64,000 nt of DNA from contig CAJXNC010000001.1 of the NCBI GenBank assembly GCA_913056125.1, forward strand, positions 310,001-374,000, read 5' to 3'. Under the pieces are notes generated by a model. It saw only the letters and a list, made by a program, of their open reading frames with translations, did no database searches and was not told the DNA's origin. This DNA is from an uncultured Altererythrobacter sp. (GTDB lineage: Bacteria; Pseudomonadota; Alphaproteobacteria; Sphingomonadales; Sphingomonadaceae). Position 1 is the stretch's first letter, and the number at the start of each line of letters is the position of its first letter. The position numbers and the translations under genes were made by a program. Of the stretch, positions 24,970 through 33,675 are shown piece by piece.

Positions 24970-26039
24970 TTGCGCAGCTCCGCCAGCAGTTTGCTCACAG
25001 CGTCCGGTATCAGGTCGAGCCTGCTGCCGATGCGCAGTTCGAAGCAGGGCAGGGTGGCAACCAGGTCCTGCGCGATCCCGAAAATCTCGGCGCGGTCGAG
25101 ATGCGCCATTTGCAGCACCGCAGAAGGGGCGAGCCGCAAGGCCGTCTCGTGCCGTTCGATCGGTGCGAAGCTGCTGTTTTCGCTGTCGACGATGCGCGGA
25201 ATGGCCACGGCAGAAATCGTACATTTCGCGCGGGTGGCCCCCGGTGCAGCAGTGGCGATAGCGAAGCTTTGCTTGCGCTCGCCGCTATCCTTGCCGGGCA
25301 TGCGGTGCTTTCCCATCGCAGAAAAGCGCCGAGAGTGACCTTTCTCCAGCCATGCCGATGCGTAGAGGCTGTGGCCGACAAAACCGCCATGCAGCCGCTC
25401 GATGCCGACATAGTCGTCGCCCAGGAATTGCATTCCCGCCCGGGCGCAGGCGAGCGCAGTCGTGCTCTTGCCCGAGCCGCCCTTGCCGCCGAGCAGCAAG
25501 CCCTTTCCTTCCTGTGCGATCAGCGCAGCATGTATCGGCTGGACGGTTCGCGATTGCAGCCATGCGAAGAGCAGCGGCTGGAGCGGCTTGCCGATTTCAT
25601 ATGCGGAGAGGTCCGCGGCATCGGTAACACAGCCGATCATGCGTCCTTCAGCCAGATCGATCATGACGTAGAGGCGCGGTGACTGGTAGCCGAGCAGGCC
25701 TTCTCCCTTGGCAACCAGCCCGTCTGCATAGGTCCTGTGCCAGTCGATAAGCCTGCGCATATCGGGCAGCGGACGCTGCACACCGCTGGCGCCAATATCC
25801 CATAGCTCGACCGCAAGCCCCGCGGGTCCACCAGCGTCTTGCCGAAGATGCTGGAAGCCGAGCGTGATGGCCTGGGCCAGATCGTCGCCCGCGAATGTGC
25901 AACGCATCGGATGTCCGGCCACCTCGAAGTCGAAGCGTAACGGCGCGCAGACCCGCGCTGCTGCTTCATGCGCTTCGTGCAGCGATGCCATATGAGGATT
26001 TGCAAGGGCTGGGAGCCGGTCGGTGGTCCGCGAGGCCAT
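24966..26039 (-). CDS. HprK-related P-loop kinase (HPr-rel-A-like)
   Basis: The 357-residue protein has a weakly conserved N-terminal half and a C-terminal HprK-like kinase core with IHAALI, Walker A GGKGGSGKS (184-192), LGDDYVGI (aspartates 208-209) and a long variable tail. It is not the HPr kinase of sugar control: there is no HPr gene nearby, and the length and N-terminal domain differ. It resembles what I recall as the HprK-related kinase A family, found with a PqqD-fold protein and PF14907-type nucleotidyltransferases, both present in this island. A relative in lasso-peptide clusters phosphorylates a peptide C-terminus, so a peptide or protein substrate is plausible. Start ATG at 26039 chosen because a longer frame would run into the divergent gene. 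Confidence 0.75.
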   Translation of the reverse strand: MASRTTDRLPALANPHMASLHEAHEAAARVCAPLRFDFEVAGHPMRCTFAGDDLAQAITLGFQHLRQDAGGPAGLAVELWDIGASGVQRPLPDMRRLIDWHRTYADGLVAKGEGLLGYQSPRLYVMIDLAEGRMIGCVTDAADLSAYEIGKPLQPLLFAWLQSRTVQPIHAALIAQEGKGLLLGGKGGSGKSTTALACARAGMQFLGDDYVGIERLHGGFVGHSLYASAWLEKGHSRRFSAMGKHRMPGKDSGERKQSFAIATAAPGATRAKCTISAVAIPRIVDSENSSFAPIERHETALRLAPSAVLQMAHLDRAEIFGIAQDLVATLPCFELRIGSRLDLIPDAVSKLLAELRK

Positions 26040-26124
26040 GTGTAATCCTATGCTGAAATTGGCGCTTTGTTGCAATCGATTAGCCCCATGCCTAGCATTT
26101 GCGCGATCGGTCGGGGCAAGGCAC

Positions 26125-27165
26125 GTGCGAATTCTCTGGTGGAGCAATATTATCGAGCCGCCGGCAGGAGGCGCGGAAGTCTGGGCCGGCTGGATGATCG
26201 AGCACTTGCGGGCAGAAGGCCATCATGTACGCCTCGTTTGCCCTGGTGACAGTCCTGCCGGCGCAGGTCTCGCGCAGCAGCTTGCCGAGATGCGGACGAT
26301 GCTGGACGAGTTCCAACCCGGACTGGTGGTTGTCAACGAATTCGTGCCGCAAACCCTTGCCCTGCTGAACCTGCTGGGCAGTTCTATCACCGTCCCCTGT
26401 GTGCTGGTTGCCCATGCCGTGTGGCCGCGATCCAGCAGGGCGCATGGCTCGCCATTTCATACCCTTCTTGCCCGCATGGACGCCGTACTATGTTTCTCTG
26501 CCGAAGTGGCCGAATGGATCGCTTCGTTCCGCAAGGATGTGCCGGTCGAGCAGACCTCGCTTGCCTGCAAACCGCTCGCCGCACCCGTTGTGCCGCTGCC
26601 CATGGACCCGCAGCTACTCTTCTGCGGCAGGCTTAGCGCGGAAAAAGGGCTCTCGACCTTGCTCGATGCGGTGGATCTGCTTGCCGCGGATCATCCCGAC
26701 CTCAAGCTCACGATTGCAGGTGAAGGTCCGATGCACCGGGATGTCACGGACCATCACGGAGAGAATGTGACCGTTGCCGGACGCGTTCCGCATGGCCGGG
26801 TGGGACAGCTGATCGATGCGGCAAGCGTCGTCTGCATTCCTTCGCTGCAGGAGAGTTTCGGCCTCGTCGCGCTGGAGGCGGCGTGGCGCGGGCGGCCCGT
26901 CATAGCGTCGTCTGTCGGCGGCTTGTCCCTGATCGTTGCGGATGGCGAAACCGGCCTGCTGGTCGAGCCCGGCAATGCGGAGCAGCTGGCGCGCGCGATT
27001 GGCGTTATGGTCGGAAATCGCGAAAGGATGCAGGCTATGGGCCAGGCTGCGCGCGCCCGGGCCGAAGCCTGGCCAAGCTGGGATGAGCATTTGCGCGAGG
27101 CGAGCGCCCGGATATTGGCAGTCGCCGAAGGGGAGAGGCGAATTGCGCATCCTGCATTGGACTGA
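26125..27165 (+). CDS. Glycosyltransferase family 4 (first of two)
   Basis: The 346-residue protein starts at a GTG (MRILWWSNIIEPPAGGAEVW) with a weak AAGG upstream, divergent from the kinase by 85 bases. It is a GT-B retaining transferase: N-terminal Rossmann half (GGAEVWAGWMIEHLRAEGHHV), LLFCGRLSAEKGL, VTVAGRVPH, and the donor-site motif SLQESFGLVALEA. It would add a hexose from a nucleotide sugar to a growing surface glycan. It overlaps the next glycosyltransferase by 23 bases, an unusually long coupling. Confidence 0.86.
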   Translation: MRILWWSNIIEPPAGGAEVWAGWMIEHLRAEGHHVRLVCPGDSPAGAGLAQQLAEMRTMLDEFQPGLVVVNEFVPQTLALLNLLGSSITVPCVLVAHAVWPRSSRAHGSPFHTLLARMDAVLCFSAEVAEWIASFRKDVPVEQTSLACKPLAAPVVPLPMDPQLLFCGRLSAEKGLSTLLDAVDLLAADHPDLKLTIAGEGPMHRDVTDHHGENVTVAGRVPHGRVGQLIDAASVVCIPSLQESFGLVALEAAWRGRPVIASSVGGLSLIVADGETGLLVEPGNAEQLARAIGVMVGNRERMQAMGQAARARAEAWPSWDEHLREASARILAVAEGERRIAHPALD

Positions 27166-28240
27166 CTACTTCCCGCCCTTTCGCGGCGGCACGGAAAATG
27201 TCGTGTTCGCCCTTGCCGCGGAAATGGCGCAGGCGGGGCACGACGTCGCCGTCATCACCAACACGCATCCCGACCGCGCGGAGAGAGGCAGCGGCGAATA
27301 TCAGGTCCGCAGTCTTCCATTCGCCGAAGCGATCGAGGGCAGGGACGCGGCAGCCATGATCCGCCTGATCGGGCAGGTCGCCGCCTTCAAGAAGGAGTTC
27401 CGGCCTGACATCGTCCACGTCCACTTCCATGGCACGAGCGAATTCTTTCATCTGCGCACGCTTAGTGCCGTGGATTGCCCCACGCTGGTGACCATGCATG
27501 GACTGCTGGGCGATACAGAGGGATCGGATGGCGGAGTGTTCGGGCAACTGCTCGCATCCTGCGACTGGATGAGCGGCGTCAGCGAAGCTACGCGGCAGCA
27601 CGCTCTGGCGCGAAATTCCGCGCTGGCAAGCAGAAGCAGCGTCATCTTCAATGGCGATGCGCGGACTCCGCGTGATCTTGAGCCGACCGATCCGCCCTAC
27701 TTGCTGATCTCCGGTAGGCATGTCGAAAGCAAGGGTTTCGACCTTGCCATTGCCGCCATGCCCGTGATCCTGGCGGCGCATTCGGAAGCGAGGTTGGTGG
27801 TTGCAAGTGACGGGCCCCTGCGTGCAGATCTCGAGCAGCAAGCGGCCGATCTTGGCATTGCCCATGCGGTCCGCTTCACCGGCTGGGTGGTGGATACCGA
27901 GCTTCAGGCCCTGGTCGAACGCGCGACGGCAGTGCTGGTCCCGTCACGCTCACTGGAAGGCTTCGGACTCGTCGCGTTGGAAGCGGCGCTGGCTTCGCGC
28001 CCGGTTGTCTGTTCGGCCATCGGCGGTTTGCCGGAAGTCGTGCTCGATGACGAAACCGGTATTGTGCTGCACGATCTATCTCCCGATGCGATCGCCGATG
28101 CCTGCATTACCTTGCTGGACGATCCAGAGGCCGCGCGCGAAATGGGCCGTGCCGCCGCCCGAAGCGCTGCTGCGCGGTTCGGCCTCGACACACAGGTGCA
28201 GTCCTACCTCGAACTTTATGGCAGGCTGGCTGCCTCATGA
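27143..28240 (+). CDS. Glycosyltransferase family 4 (second)
   Basis: The 365-residue protein starts at a TTG (MRILHWTDYFPPFRGGTENV) with GGGAGAGG upstream, inside the end of the preceding gene. The start is supported by the same N-terminal pattern as its neighbour. GT-B features are PFRGGTENVVFALAAEM, ISGRHVESKGFDLAI, VRFTGWV and the donor-site SLEGFGLVALEAALASRPVV. It is a retaining transferase of the surface glycan pathway and overlaps the methyltransferase by four bases. Confidence 0.85.
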   Translation: MRILHWTDYFPPFRGGTENVVFALAAEMAQAGHDVAVITNTHPDRAERGSGEYQVRSLPFAEAIEGRDAAAMIRLIGQVAAFKKEFRPDIVHVHFHGTSEFFHLRTLSAVDCPTLVTMHGLLGDTEGSDGGVFGQLLASCDWMSGVSEATRQHALARNSALASRSSVIFNGDARTPRDLEPTDPPYLLISGRHVESKGFDLAIAAMPVILAAHSEARLVVASDGPLRADLEQQAADLGIAHAVRFTGWVVDTELQALVERATAVLVPSRSLEGFGLVALEAALASRPVVCSAIGGLPEVVLDDETGIVLHDLSPDAIADACITLLDDPEAAREMGRAAARSAAARFGLDTQVQSYLELYGRLAAS

Positions 28241-28977
28241 GCGATCCGATTTCACAAGAACAGCTTGCCCGCCGCGTCGAAGCGATAGAATGGTTCCACC
28301 GTATCGAGTTGCCGGGCGGTGTGGTCACTCCGGGCAAGATCGATCCCTCGCCAAGGCTGCCCGGTCTGCGCCTGCCCGACGATCTGAGCGGCAGGACCTT
28401 GCTCGATATCGGGGCGTGGGACGGCTTCTTCAGCTTCGCCATGGAAGCGCGCGGCGCCAAGGTGACGGCGATGGATTCCTTTTGCTGGTCGGGTGAGGGA
28501 TGGGGCAGCAAGGCCGGCTTCGACTGTGCGCGTGAGGCGCTTGGTTCCAAGGCGCGCTCGGTCGAGATGGAAGTGCTCGACCTCTCGCCGGAAAAGCTCG
28601 GCACATTCGACATCGTGCTGTTCCTCAACGTCCTCTACCACATGCGCCACCCGGCGCTGGCAATCGAACGCGTCGCTTCGGTAACGGGCGAATTGCTGGT
28701 GCTGGAAACGCATACCGATTTGCTCGACGTGTCCGATCCCGCCATTGCCCTCTATGACGAGGGCGAATTGTGGCAGGATGAAACAAGCTATTGCGGCCCC
28801 AATCTCCCGGCGCTCGACCTCATGCTGCGCAATGCCGGCTTTGCCAGGATCGAGGTGATCGGCGAGACGCCGGTGCACCGCAGGATGGCGCGTGCGTTGC
28901 TGCACGAGCGATTGCATGGCATTCCGCGGGCTCGTTCGATGCAACAGGGCTGGGTCGTTATCCATGCGTCCAGGTGA
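28237..28977 (+). CDS. SAM-dependent methyltransferase, DUF1698/CmoB-like
   Basis: The 246-residue protein has the SAM-binding motif LLDIGAWDGFFSF (55-67), acidic MDSF, and the CmoB-type pattern VLFLNVLYHMRHPALAIERV with ETHTDLL. CmoB itself transfers a carboxymethyl group to tRNA wobble uridine; island members of this family are usually sugar or lipid methyltransferases. It lies between a glycosyltransferase and a nucleotidyltransferase, with overlaps on both sides, which favours methylation of a glycan over a tRNA role (inference). Confidence 0.8.
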   Translation: MSDPISQEQLARRVEAIEWFHRIELPGGVVTPGKIDPSPRLPGLRLPDDLSGRTLLDIGAWDGFFSFAMEARGAKVTAMDSFCWSGEGWGSKAGFDCAREALGSKARSVEMEVLDLSPEKLGTFDIVLFLNVLYHMRHPALAIERVASVTGELLVLETHTDLLDVSDPAIALYDEGELWQDETSYCGPNLPALDLMLRNAGFARIEVIGETPVHRRMARALLHERLHGIPRARSMQQGWVVIHASR

Positions 28978-30058
28978 GAGGCAGAAGCTGGTCGAAGCGC
29001 TGAGTCCCCCGGCGGACCAGCTGGCATTGCTCGATGCCATTTTCAGTCCGGAGGAGGAATTTGCATCGAAATTCGAGGCTTGGCGGCGGGCGTGCAAGGG
29101 CGCGCCCGGTCTCGAATCCGCAGTATTATGGCCGTTGGTCGTGCCCCGGCTGGGCAAAGGTGGCGATGGCGACAGGCTGAGGGATCAATGCCGCGAAGCC
29201 TATCGCCTCTGCTGGGCCAAGAACGCATTGATGCGTGGTCGGCTGGCGCGGATCGTCGCTCCGGCGCTTGCCGCAGGATCGCAGCCCATCCTGCTCAAGG
29301 GCAACGCCATCGCGCGTCATTACGCGGCGGGCAGGCTGCGCGGTTTCGGCGATACCGATATCCTCGTTGCGCCAGAAAGAGTCACCGAAGTGATCCGGGC
29401 CTATCTCGCGCAGGGCTGGACCTCTCCTAAATTCGCTTCTCCCGAATTGTTCGATCCGCGCTTTGCCCATGCCATCGAACTGCACGGCCCGGAGGGCGAC
29501 GTGCTCGACCTGCATTGCCAGCCTTTCCACCATTGGATCGGTTGGAACCGCGACATGACGCTGCTCGAGCGCGAGGCGGTGCCATTCGGCCCATCCGAGG
29601 CAGGGCTTTTGGGACTAAGGACGCTGCGGCGCGAACATCACCTGTTGCATCTTGTCGCCAATGCGCTGGCCAGCCGGGAAGCCAGCGGCAAATGGATCGC
29701 GGATATTATCGCCCTGGTCGAGAGTGGCGATATGGATTGGCAGCTGTTGGAGCGCGATTCGCGTGCCCTGGGGATTGGCCCTCTTGTGGGCGTGGCGCTG
29801 GAACAGGTCTCTTCCTTCACGCAGGCGATACCGCCCGGAGTGGCCCGCCGCCTCGAACAGCAGAAGGCTCCCGCGCGTCTCTTCGCTTTCGGTTCGTGGC
29901 TCTACTCGGACGATTGGATCACCCGTTTCGGTGAGCATGGGGCGGTGCTGCTCATCGGCGGCGCCGGCGGAAGCTGGTTGCGCGCGATCTGTTCCGTCCC
30001 GGCCTATCTGCGCTTCTGCCTTGCCCGCCGCGGATTGCGCCAGCGATCAGCGGCCTGA
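28964..30058 (+). CDS. Nucleotidyltransferase-family protein (PF14907-like), copy A
   Basis: The 364-residue protein starts at ATG 28964, overlapping the methyltransferase by 14 bases. It holds the signature of the uncharacterised nucleotidyltransferase family: LLKGNAIARHY (111-120) followed by RLRGFGDTDILV, where Asp130 and Asp132 would bind metal, and a helical C-terminal half. Such proteins are found beside HprK-like kinases and PqqD-fold proteins, or in exosortase and asparagine-synthase-type peptide clusters. They may transfer a nucleotide to a protein or peptide. A second copy lies at 31468 on the other strand. Confidence 0.72.
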   Translation: MRPGERQKLVEALSPPADQLALLDAIFSPEEEFASKFEAWRRACKGAPGLESAVLWPLVVPRLGKGGDGDRLRDQCREAYRLCWAKNALMRGRLARIVAPALAAGSQPILLKGNAIARHYAAGRLRGFGDTDILVAPERVTEVIRAYLAQGWTSPKFASPELFDPRFAHAIELHGPEGDVLDLHCQPFHHWIGWNRDMTLLEREAVPFGPSEAGLLGLRTLRREHHLLHLVANALASREASGKWIADIIALVESGDMDWQLLERDSRALGIGPLVGVALEQVSSFTQAIPPGVARRLEQQKAPARLFAFGSWLYSDDWITRFGEHGAVLLIGGAGGSWLRAICSVPAYLRFCLARRGLRQRSAA

Positions 30059-30061
30059 GCG

Positions 30062-31471
30062 GTGCCGAAATCGCTCCAATGGCATGAGCTGACAAAGGGG
30101 CTGGGCTGGGTCTGGGCCCAGAGCTGGGGGATACAGGTCGTGCGCCTGGTCACCCTCACCATCCTCGCCGCGATCCTGTTGCCAGAGGAGTTCGGCATCT
30201 TCGCCTTCGCTGCGGCTGTGATCTCGATCCTTACACCGCTTGCCGGCCTCGGTCTTTCGGCGGCCGTGGTCTTCGATGAGGAGATGGACGCCGCGAAGTT
30301 CTGCGGCTCGGTCGGGCTCGCATTCTCTGCCGGTCTTCTCGCCATGCTTCTGCTGCTCATTTGCGTACAATGGGTGCCGGCAATTGCCGGGCTGGACGAG
30401 GCCTGGAAGGTGCTGCTGGTCGTCTCTCCTGCACTGCCATTGGCGGTGCTGGCCAATTCGGCGCTTGCCATCCATCGCCGTAACAAGCGCTTCGGCCTTC
30501 TGGCGCAGGTCACGCTTTCGGCCGAGCTGGCCGGTAGTCTTGTGGCCATAGCGTTGGCCTTCGCCGGTGCGGGTGTCGCCAGCCTCGTCGCGCGGCTGCT
30601 GATTACTCAGGCTCTGCTGGCACTCTCTTCGCTCTGGTTCATGCGCGAGCTGGCCCGTTGGCCGGACATGCGTGCAGCGATTGCCTTGGCGCGGCGAGGA
30701 TTGCCTGTGGCAGCCAGCCAGATGCTGACCATGCTGCGCGAAAGGGCCGATGAACTGCTGGTCGGCGCCTTTTTCGGCCCGGCGATCCTTGGCTTCTACA
30801 GCCTCGCACGGCGCTTCACGAGCGCATTGCGACAGGCGATCCCCGCCGTTCTCAACAACCATGCCTGGCCGATCTATGCTTCCTTGCGGGACGAGCCGAC
30901 GCGGCTCCGCGCGCAGATCACCCATACGCTGCAATTGTCGATCGCCCTGACATGGCCGGCGCTCGCTCTGCTTGCCCTGACATCGCCCATGTGGATAGGC
31001 CTGCTGCTGGGAAGCGAGTGGCTGCCCGCTGTGCCGATCCTCTATGTCCTGTGCACGATCGAGGCCTTGCGCGCGGCGCTCGGCCCGTTCGCTTCGATCC
31101 TTATTTCGCTCGGTTTCGCGCGCCAGCGCTTGTGGCTCGACATCATGCTGGCGGTTGTCAATCTCGCGGTCATCGCCCTGCTTGCGCCATTGGGGCTGCA
31201 ATACGTGCTGGTCGGGCTGGTCACCGTGAATTGCGCCATAGCGCCGCTCGAAGTGGCGGTGGCGCGCCAGTACGTGGCCTCTGAGGCCTGGCCGAAAATC
31301 GGCAGCCAAGTGCCTGCACTTCTCGCGGTGCTGGGATTGTGCGGCGCGCTGTACCTGCTCGATCTCTACCGGCCGGGCGGTGTCGTCTCCGGACTGGCGC
31401 TGGCCGCGATCCTGTCGCTCGGATTGGCTGCCTTGCTGTCCCGGACCCTGTGGCGGGGCGGTCGGGCCTAA
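30062..31471 (+). CDS. Lipopolysaccharide/O-antigen flippase (MOP superfamily, Wzx-like)
   Basis: The 469-residue integral membrane protein starts at a GTG three bases after the previous stop and has about 12-14 hydrophobic helices. The N-terminal WAQSWGIQVVRLVTLTILAAILLP stretch and ALARRGLPVAASQMLTMLRERADELLVG in the second half match the polysaccharide_synt/MATE-like exporters. It would flip the undecaprenyl-linked repeat unit made by the island's glycosyltransferases to the periplasm. It overlaps the convergent nucleotidyltransferase B by four bases at the stop. Confidence 0.88.
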   Translation: MPKSLQWHELTKGLGWVWAQSWGIQVVRLVTLTILAAILLPEEFGIFAFAAAVISILTPLAGLGLSAAVVFDEEMDAAKFCGSVGLAFSAGLLAMLLLLICVQWVPAIAGLDEAWKVLLVVSPALPLAVLANSALAIHRRNKRFGLLAQVTLSAELAGSLVAIALAFAGAGVASLVARLLITQALLALSSLWFMRELARWPDMRAAIALARRGLPVAASQMLTMLRERADELLVGAFFGPAILGFYSLARRFTSALRQAIPAVLNNHAWPIYASLRDEPTRLRAQITHTLQLSIALTWPALALLALTSPMWIGLLLGSEWLPAVPILYVLCTIEALRAALGPFASILISLGFARQRLWLDIMLAVVNLAVIALLAPLGLQYVLVGLVTVNCAIAPLEVAVARQYVASEAWPKIGSQVPALLAVLGLCGALYLLDLYRPGGVVSGLALAAILSLGLAALLSRTLWRGGRA

Positions 31472-32415
31472 CCCATTAAGGCGGCGAGCCCCTCACGGAG
31501 AAGCGCCTTGCGGCCCTTCCAGCGGGCCATGCGTTTGAGGGACTCAAGGACCTCACCGAAAGGCAGTTTCACTGGACGGGCTAGTAGCTCGGCGGGAACT
31601 GGCGCCGAAAACTCTTCTGCCAGCAGGCTCAGCGCACGTGCGGCAAATAGCCGGTCGGGCGCGGGAAGCCGGTCGAGCGCCTCCCACTCGATCGAGTCCG
31701 CAGCAAGGGCGAAATGCGCATCCACGATCCAGGTCGCGTGCCCGGCAACCAACCAGCTCGGCAGCAGGATTGTGTGCAGCAGCACATCGGTCGGGGCGGC
31801 GAGGAGTACCGGCGCACCAGCCAGCTCGAATGGAGCGGCGCGTTCCCAGATTGCCGAGTCTAGCGGGTGGCCGCCATCGCCGGGGAAGGGTGAAAGGTGC
31901 AGCCTCGCCGTCATACCCGATGCATGTCTGAGGCCAGCCTCTTCAGGAATGGCTGCGAAGCCCGTCTGCTGCATGGCAGCGCGCGCGCCTGTCATCTCAC
32001 GCACCAGAAGGTCGAGATCGTGGCAATGGCGCGCCTCCCGGCAAGGATAGGCTGTCCGGGCCAATGCCAGCCCGCGCGAAATTAGCGGGGGAGCACTTGT
32101 TTCGCCAATTTTCGCGATAGCGCTGGCGGCAATTTCGTCGAAGCGCTGGCTGCGCTGCTTTTCGTAAAGCCGGGCGGCTTGCAGCTTGGCCTGGATGTCC
32201 GGAGAGAGCCCTTCTGCCTTTCCGTTGGTCGCGGCCAGTAAAGGCATGAGCCAGCGCAAGCCGCGTTCGCTGTCCCCGATCCGGGCTAGCGCCCAGCGCA
32301 GGCTCTCCGGGGAATGAGCATCTTCTCCGATACCCAAAGCGATCCGCAGCAGGCGTTTCAGCTCAGGGCCGGGTAGGGCGTAACCCTGCGCGAATCTGGC
32401 CAGTCTTCCGGACAT
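31468..32415 (-). CDS. Nucleotidyltransferase-family protein (PF14907-like), copy B
   Basis: The 315-residue protein has LISRGLALARTAYP (111-124) in place of the LLKG motif of copy A, followed by RHCHDLDLLV with Asp133 and Asp135 as metal ligands. Both aspartates are kept, but the lysine-glycine of the LKG motif is lost, so activity may differ. It follows the PqqD-fold gene by about 20 bases on the same strand, so the two form a minimal PqqD-nucleotidyltransferase operon. I infer it is a partner in peptide or protein modification; a housekeeping function is not suggested. Confidence 0.68.
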   Translation of the reverse strand: MSGRLARFAQGYALPGPELKRLLRIALGIGEDAHSPESLRWALARIGDSERGLRWLMPLLAATNGKAEGLSPDIQAKLQAARLYEKQRSQRFDEIAASAIAKIGETSAPPLISRGLALARTAYPCREARHCHDLDLLVREMTGARAAMQQTGFAAIPEEAGLRHASGMTARLHLSPFPGDGGHPLDSAIWERAAPFELAGAPVLLAAPTDVLLHTILLPSWLVAGHATWIVDAHFALAADSIEWEALDRLPAPDRLFAARALSLLAEEFSAPVPAELLARPVKLPFGEVLESLKRMARWKGRKALLREGLAALMG

Positions 32416-32435
32416 TCGCGCCGCCGTTTCGTTGC

Positions 32436-32840
32436 CTAGTCAGGCTGCTCGTCGAGGATCGGCATGGGAGGATCCAGAGCCATGAGATCCTGCATGTCGC
32501 GATATATGACCAGCTTGGGTTCGGCGCCCTTTTGCGGGGCACTCTGTACCTCTTCGGCCCCGCTCTCGGCCGTTTCGATAAGCTTCTCCTCGATCAGTTC
32601 GGCCAGGAAGCGGTCGAGCGCGGCCTCGATCTCGAATTCGGGGCTGGCCGCCTCTAGCGCAGCGGTAATCGCACCGATCGGGACACCCGCTGCGACATTG
32701 CTCCAGATCCAGCCGCCGCAACCTTCGGTGCTGTAATAGATGCCCGTCTCGACATTGATGATTACCGCTTCGTCTTCGACGACATCGGCAACCACCGAAT
32801 TGGGAATGGTGCGGAACCTGTGACTACTTGCAAACTTCAA
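32436..32840 (-). CDS. PqqD-fold protein with conserved-looking C-terminal tail
   Basis: The 134-residue form chosen here starts at a TTG (32840) with GGAGAAG just upstream; the frame stays open to an ATG at 32927. Residues 6-92 fit the PqqD peptide-chaperone fold: HRFRTIPNSVVADVVEDE, VIINVETGIYY, WIWSNVAAGVPIGAI, LIEEKLIE. A linker (93-110) leads to a C-terminal tail YRDMQDLMALDPPMPILDE (113-131). I recall similar DMQ-L--LDP----DE tails in related PqqD-fold proteins of HprK/nucleotidyltransferase clusters. PqqD proteins present precursor peptides to modifying enzymes; no separate precursor is found nearby, so the tail itself may be the modified segment (inference). Confidence 0.75.
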   Translation of the reverse strand: MKFASSHRFRTIPNSVVADVVEDEAVIINVETGIYYSTEGCGGWIWSNVAAGVPIGAITAALEAASPEFEIEAALDRFLAELIEEKLIETAESGAEEVQSAPQKGAEPKLVIYRDMQDLMALDPPMPILDEQPD

Positions 32841-32843
32841 GGA

Positions 32844-32850
32844 CTTCTCC
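32844..32850 (-). promoter_or_regulatory. Shine-Dalgarno supporting the TTG start of the PqqD-fold gene
   Basis: On the minus strand GGAGAAG precedes the TTG at 32840 (GGAG to TTG spacing six bases). This start gives an N-terminus that matches PqqD-fold proteins and leaves about 120 bases for a divergent promoter; the ATG at 32927 leaves only 35 and adds residues with no homology. Confidence 0.5.
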
Positions 32851-32962
32851 GTCCGGACCAAAGTAGCGGCCCGCCAGTAATTGCATTCTTGTCCCATCTT
32901 AGAGTGGCGGGGGCTACTGACAAGCATTGACTAGGGTGTGCCTGCGCCTCATTCAGCCAGTC

Positions 32963-33673
32963 ATGCGGGTGCTTATCACAGGGGCGGCTGGCCGGATCGG
33001 CCGAGCCTTGCGCGGGCATCTCTCCGCCGAGAAGGATCTGGAAATCACCTGCCTCGACCGTAGGCCGCGCGGTGACAAATGGGTCGCGAAGATCGATCTC
33101 GCGACGCAGGTAGACGAGCTTGCAAACGCGTTGAGCGGAGTGGATGCCGTCGTCCATCTTGCCGGCAACGGGAACTTCAAGGCCGGATGGTCTGAGCTGG
33201 TCCAGCCCAATGTGGATGCCGTGCTCAATCTCTACCTTGCTGCAGCCGCATCGGGCACGGGCCATGTCGTGCTGGCGAGTTCGATCTGGGCTCAGGCAAG
33301 CCGTCAGTCGGACTCTGATCCGGTCGAGATCGTGCCCGTCGATCCGGGTGGAAACTGCTATGGCGCAAGCAAGCTGATGGCAGAACAGATTGCCTGTGCT
33401 TTCGGACGAAAGGGCAGGCCGGTCAGTTCCGTGTTGCGCTTCGGTGAAGTGCTGGAGGCGGACTGGCAACGCCCGAGTCCGGCATGGGACCCGCAGGCGG
33501 CGATACGGATGTCCGACCTTTGCCATGCTATCGGGGCGAGCCTGCGTCGACCGCCCGAAGAAACCCGCATTCTGCATCTCAGCTCTGTCGGTACGAGCCG
33601 CTGGCTGACATCGGATCTCGAGACGCAAATCGGCTGGCAAGTGCCCAACCCGATCATGCTGGGGTCGGCCTGA
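32963..33673 (+). CDS. NAD-dependent epimerase/dehydratase (extended SDR)
   Basis: The 236-residue protein starts at ATG 32963, giving the Rossmann opening MRVLITGAAGRIGRALRGHL. It continues with VVHLAGNGNF, ASSIW and the catalytic YGASKLMAEQ (Tyr and Lys). It is shorter than most nucleotide-sugar epimerases (300 or more residues) and lacks much of the C-terminal substrate domain, resembling the small uronate/NAD-sugar dehydrogenase type. It probably makes or modifies a nucleotide sugar for the island's glycosyltransferases. It is divergent from the PqqD-fold gene and followed closely by a GT2. Confidence 0.82.
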   Translation: MRVLITGAAGRIGRALRGHLSAEKDLEITCLDRRPRGDKWVAKIDLATQVDELANALSGVDAVVHLAGNGNFKAGWSELVQPNVDAVLNLYLAAAASGTGHVVLASSIWAQASRQSDSDPVEIVPVDPGGNCYGASKLMAEQIACAFGRKGRPVSSVLRFGEVLEADWQRPSPAWDPQAAIRMSDLCHAIGASLRRPPEETRILHLSSVGTSRWLTSDLETQIGWQVPNPIMLGSA

Positions 33674-33675
33674 CA

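Noticed and set aside
24966-26039. Classical HPr kinase/phosphorylase of the PTS regulatory system
   Set aside because: No HPr, EI or EIIA gene nearby, an unusual N-terminal half, and island neighbours instead of the usual chromosomal PTS-Ntr context.
28237-28977. tRNA uridine modification enzyme cmoB
   Set aside because: Shorter than CmoB, no cmoA nearby and set inside a glycan locus; only the family resemblance is claimed.
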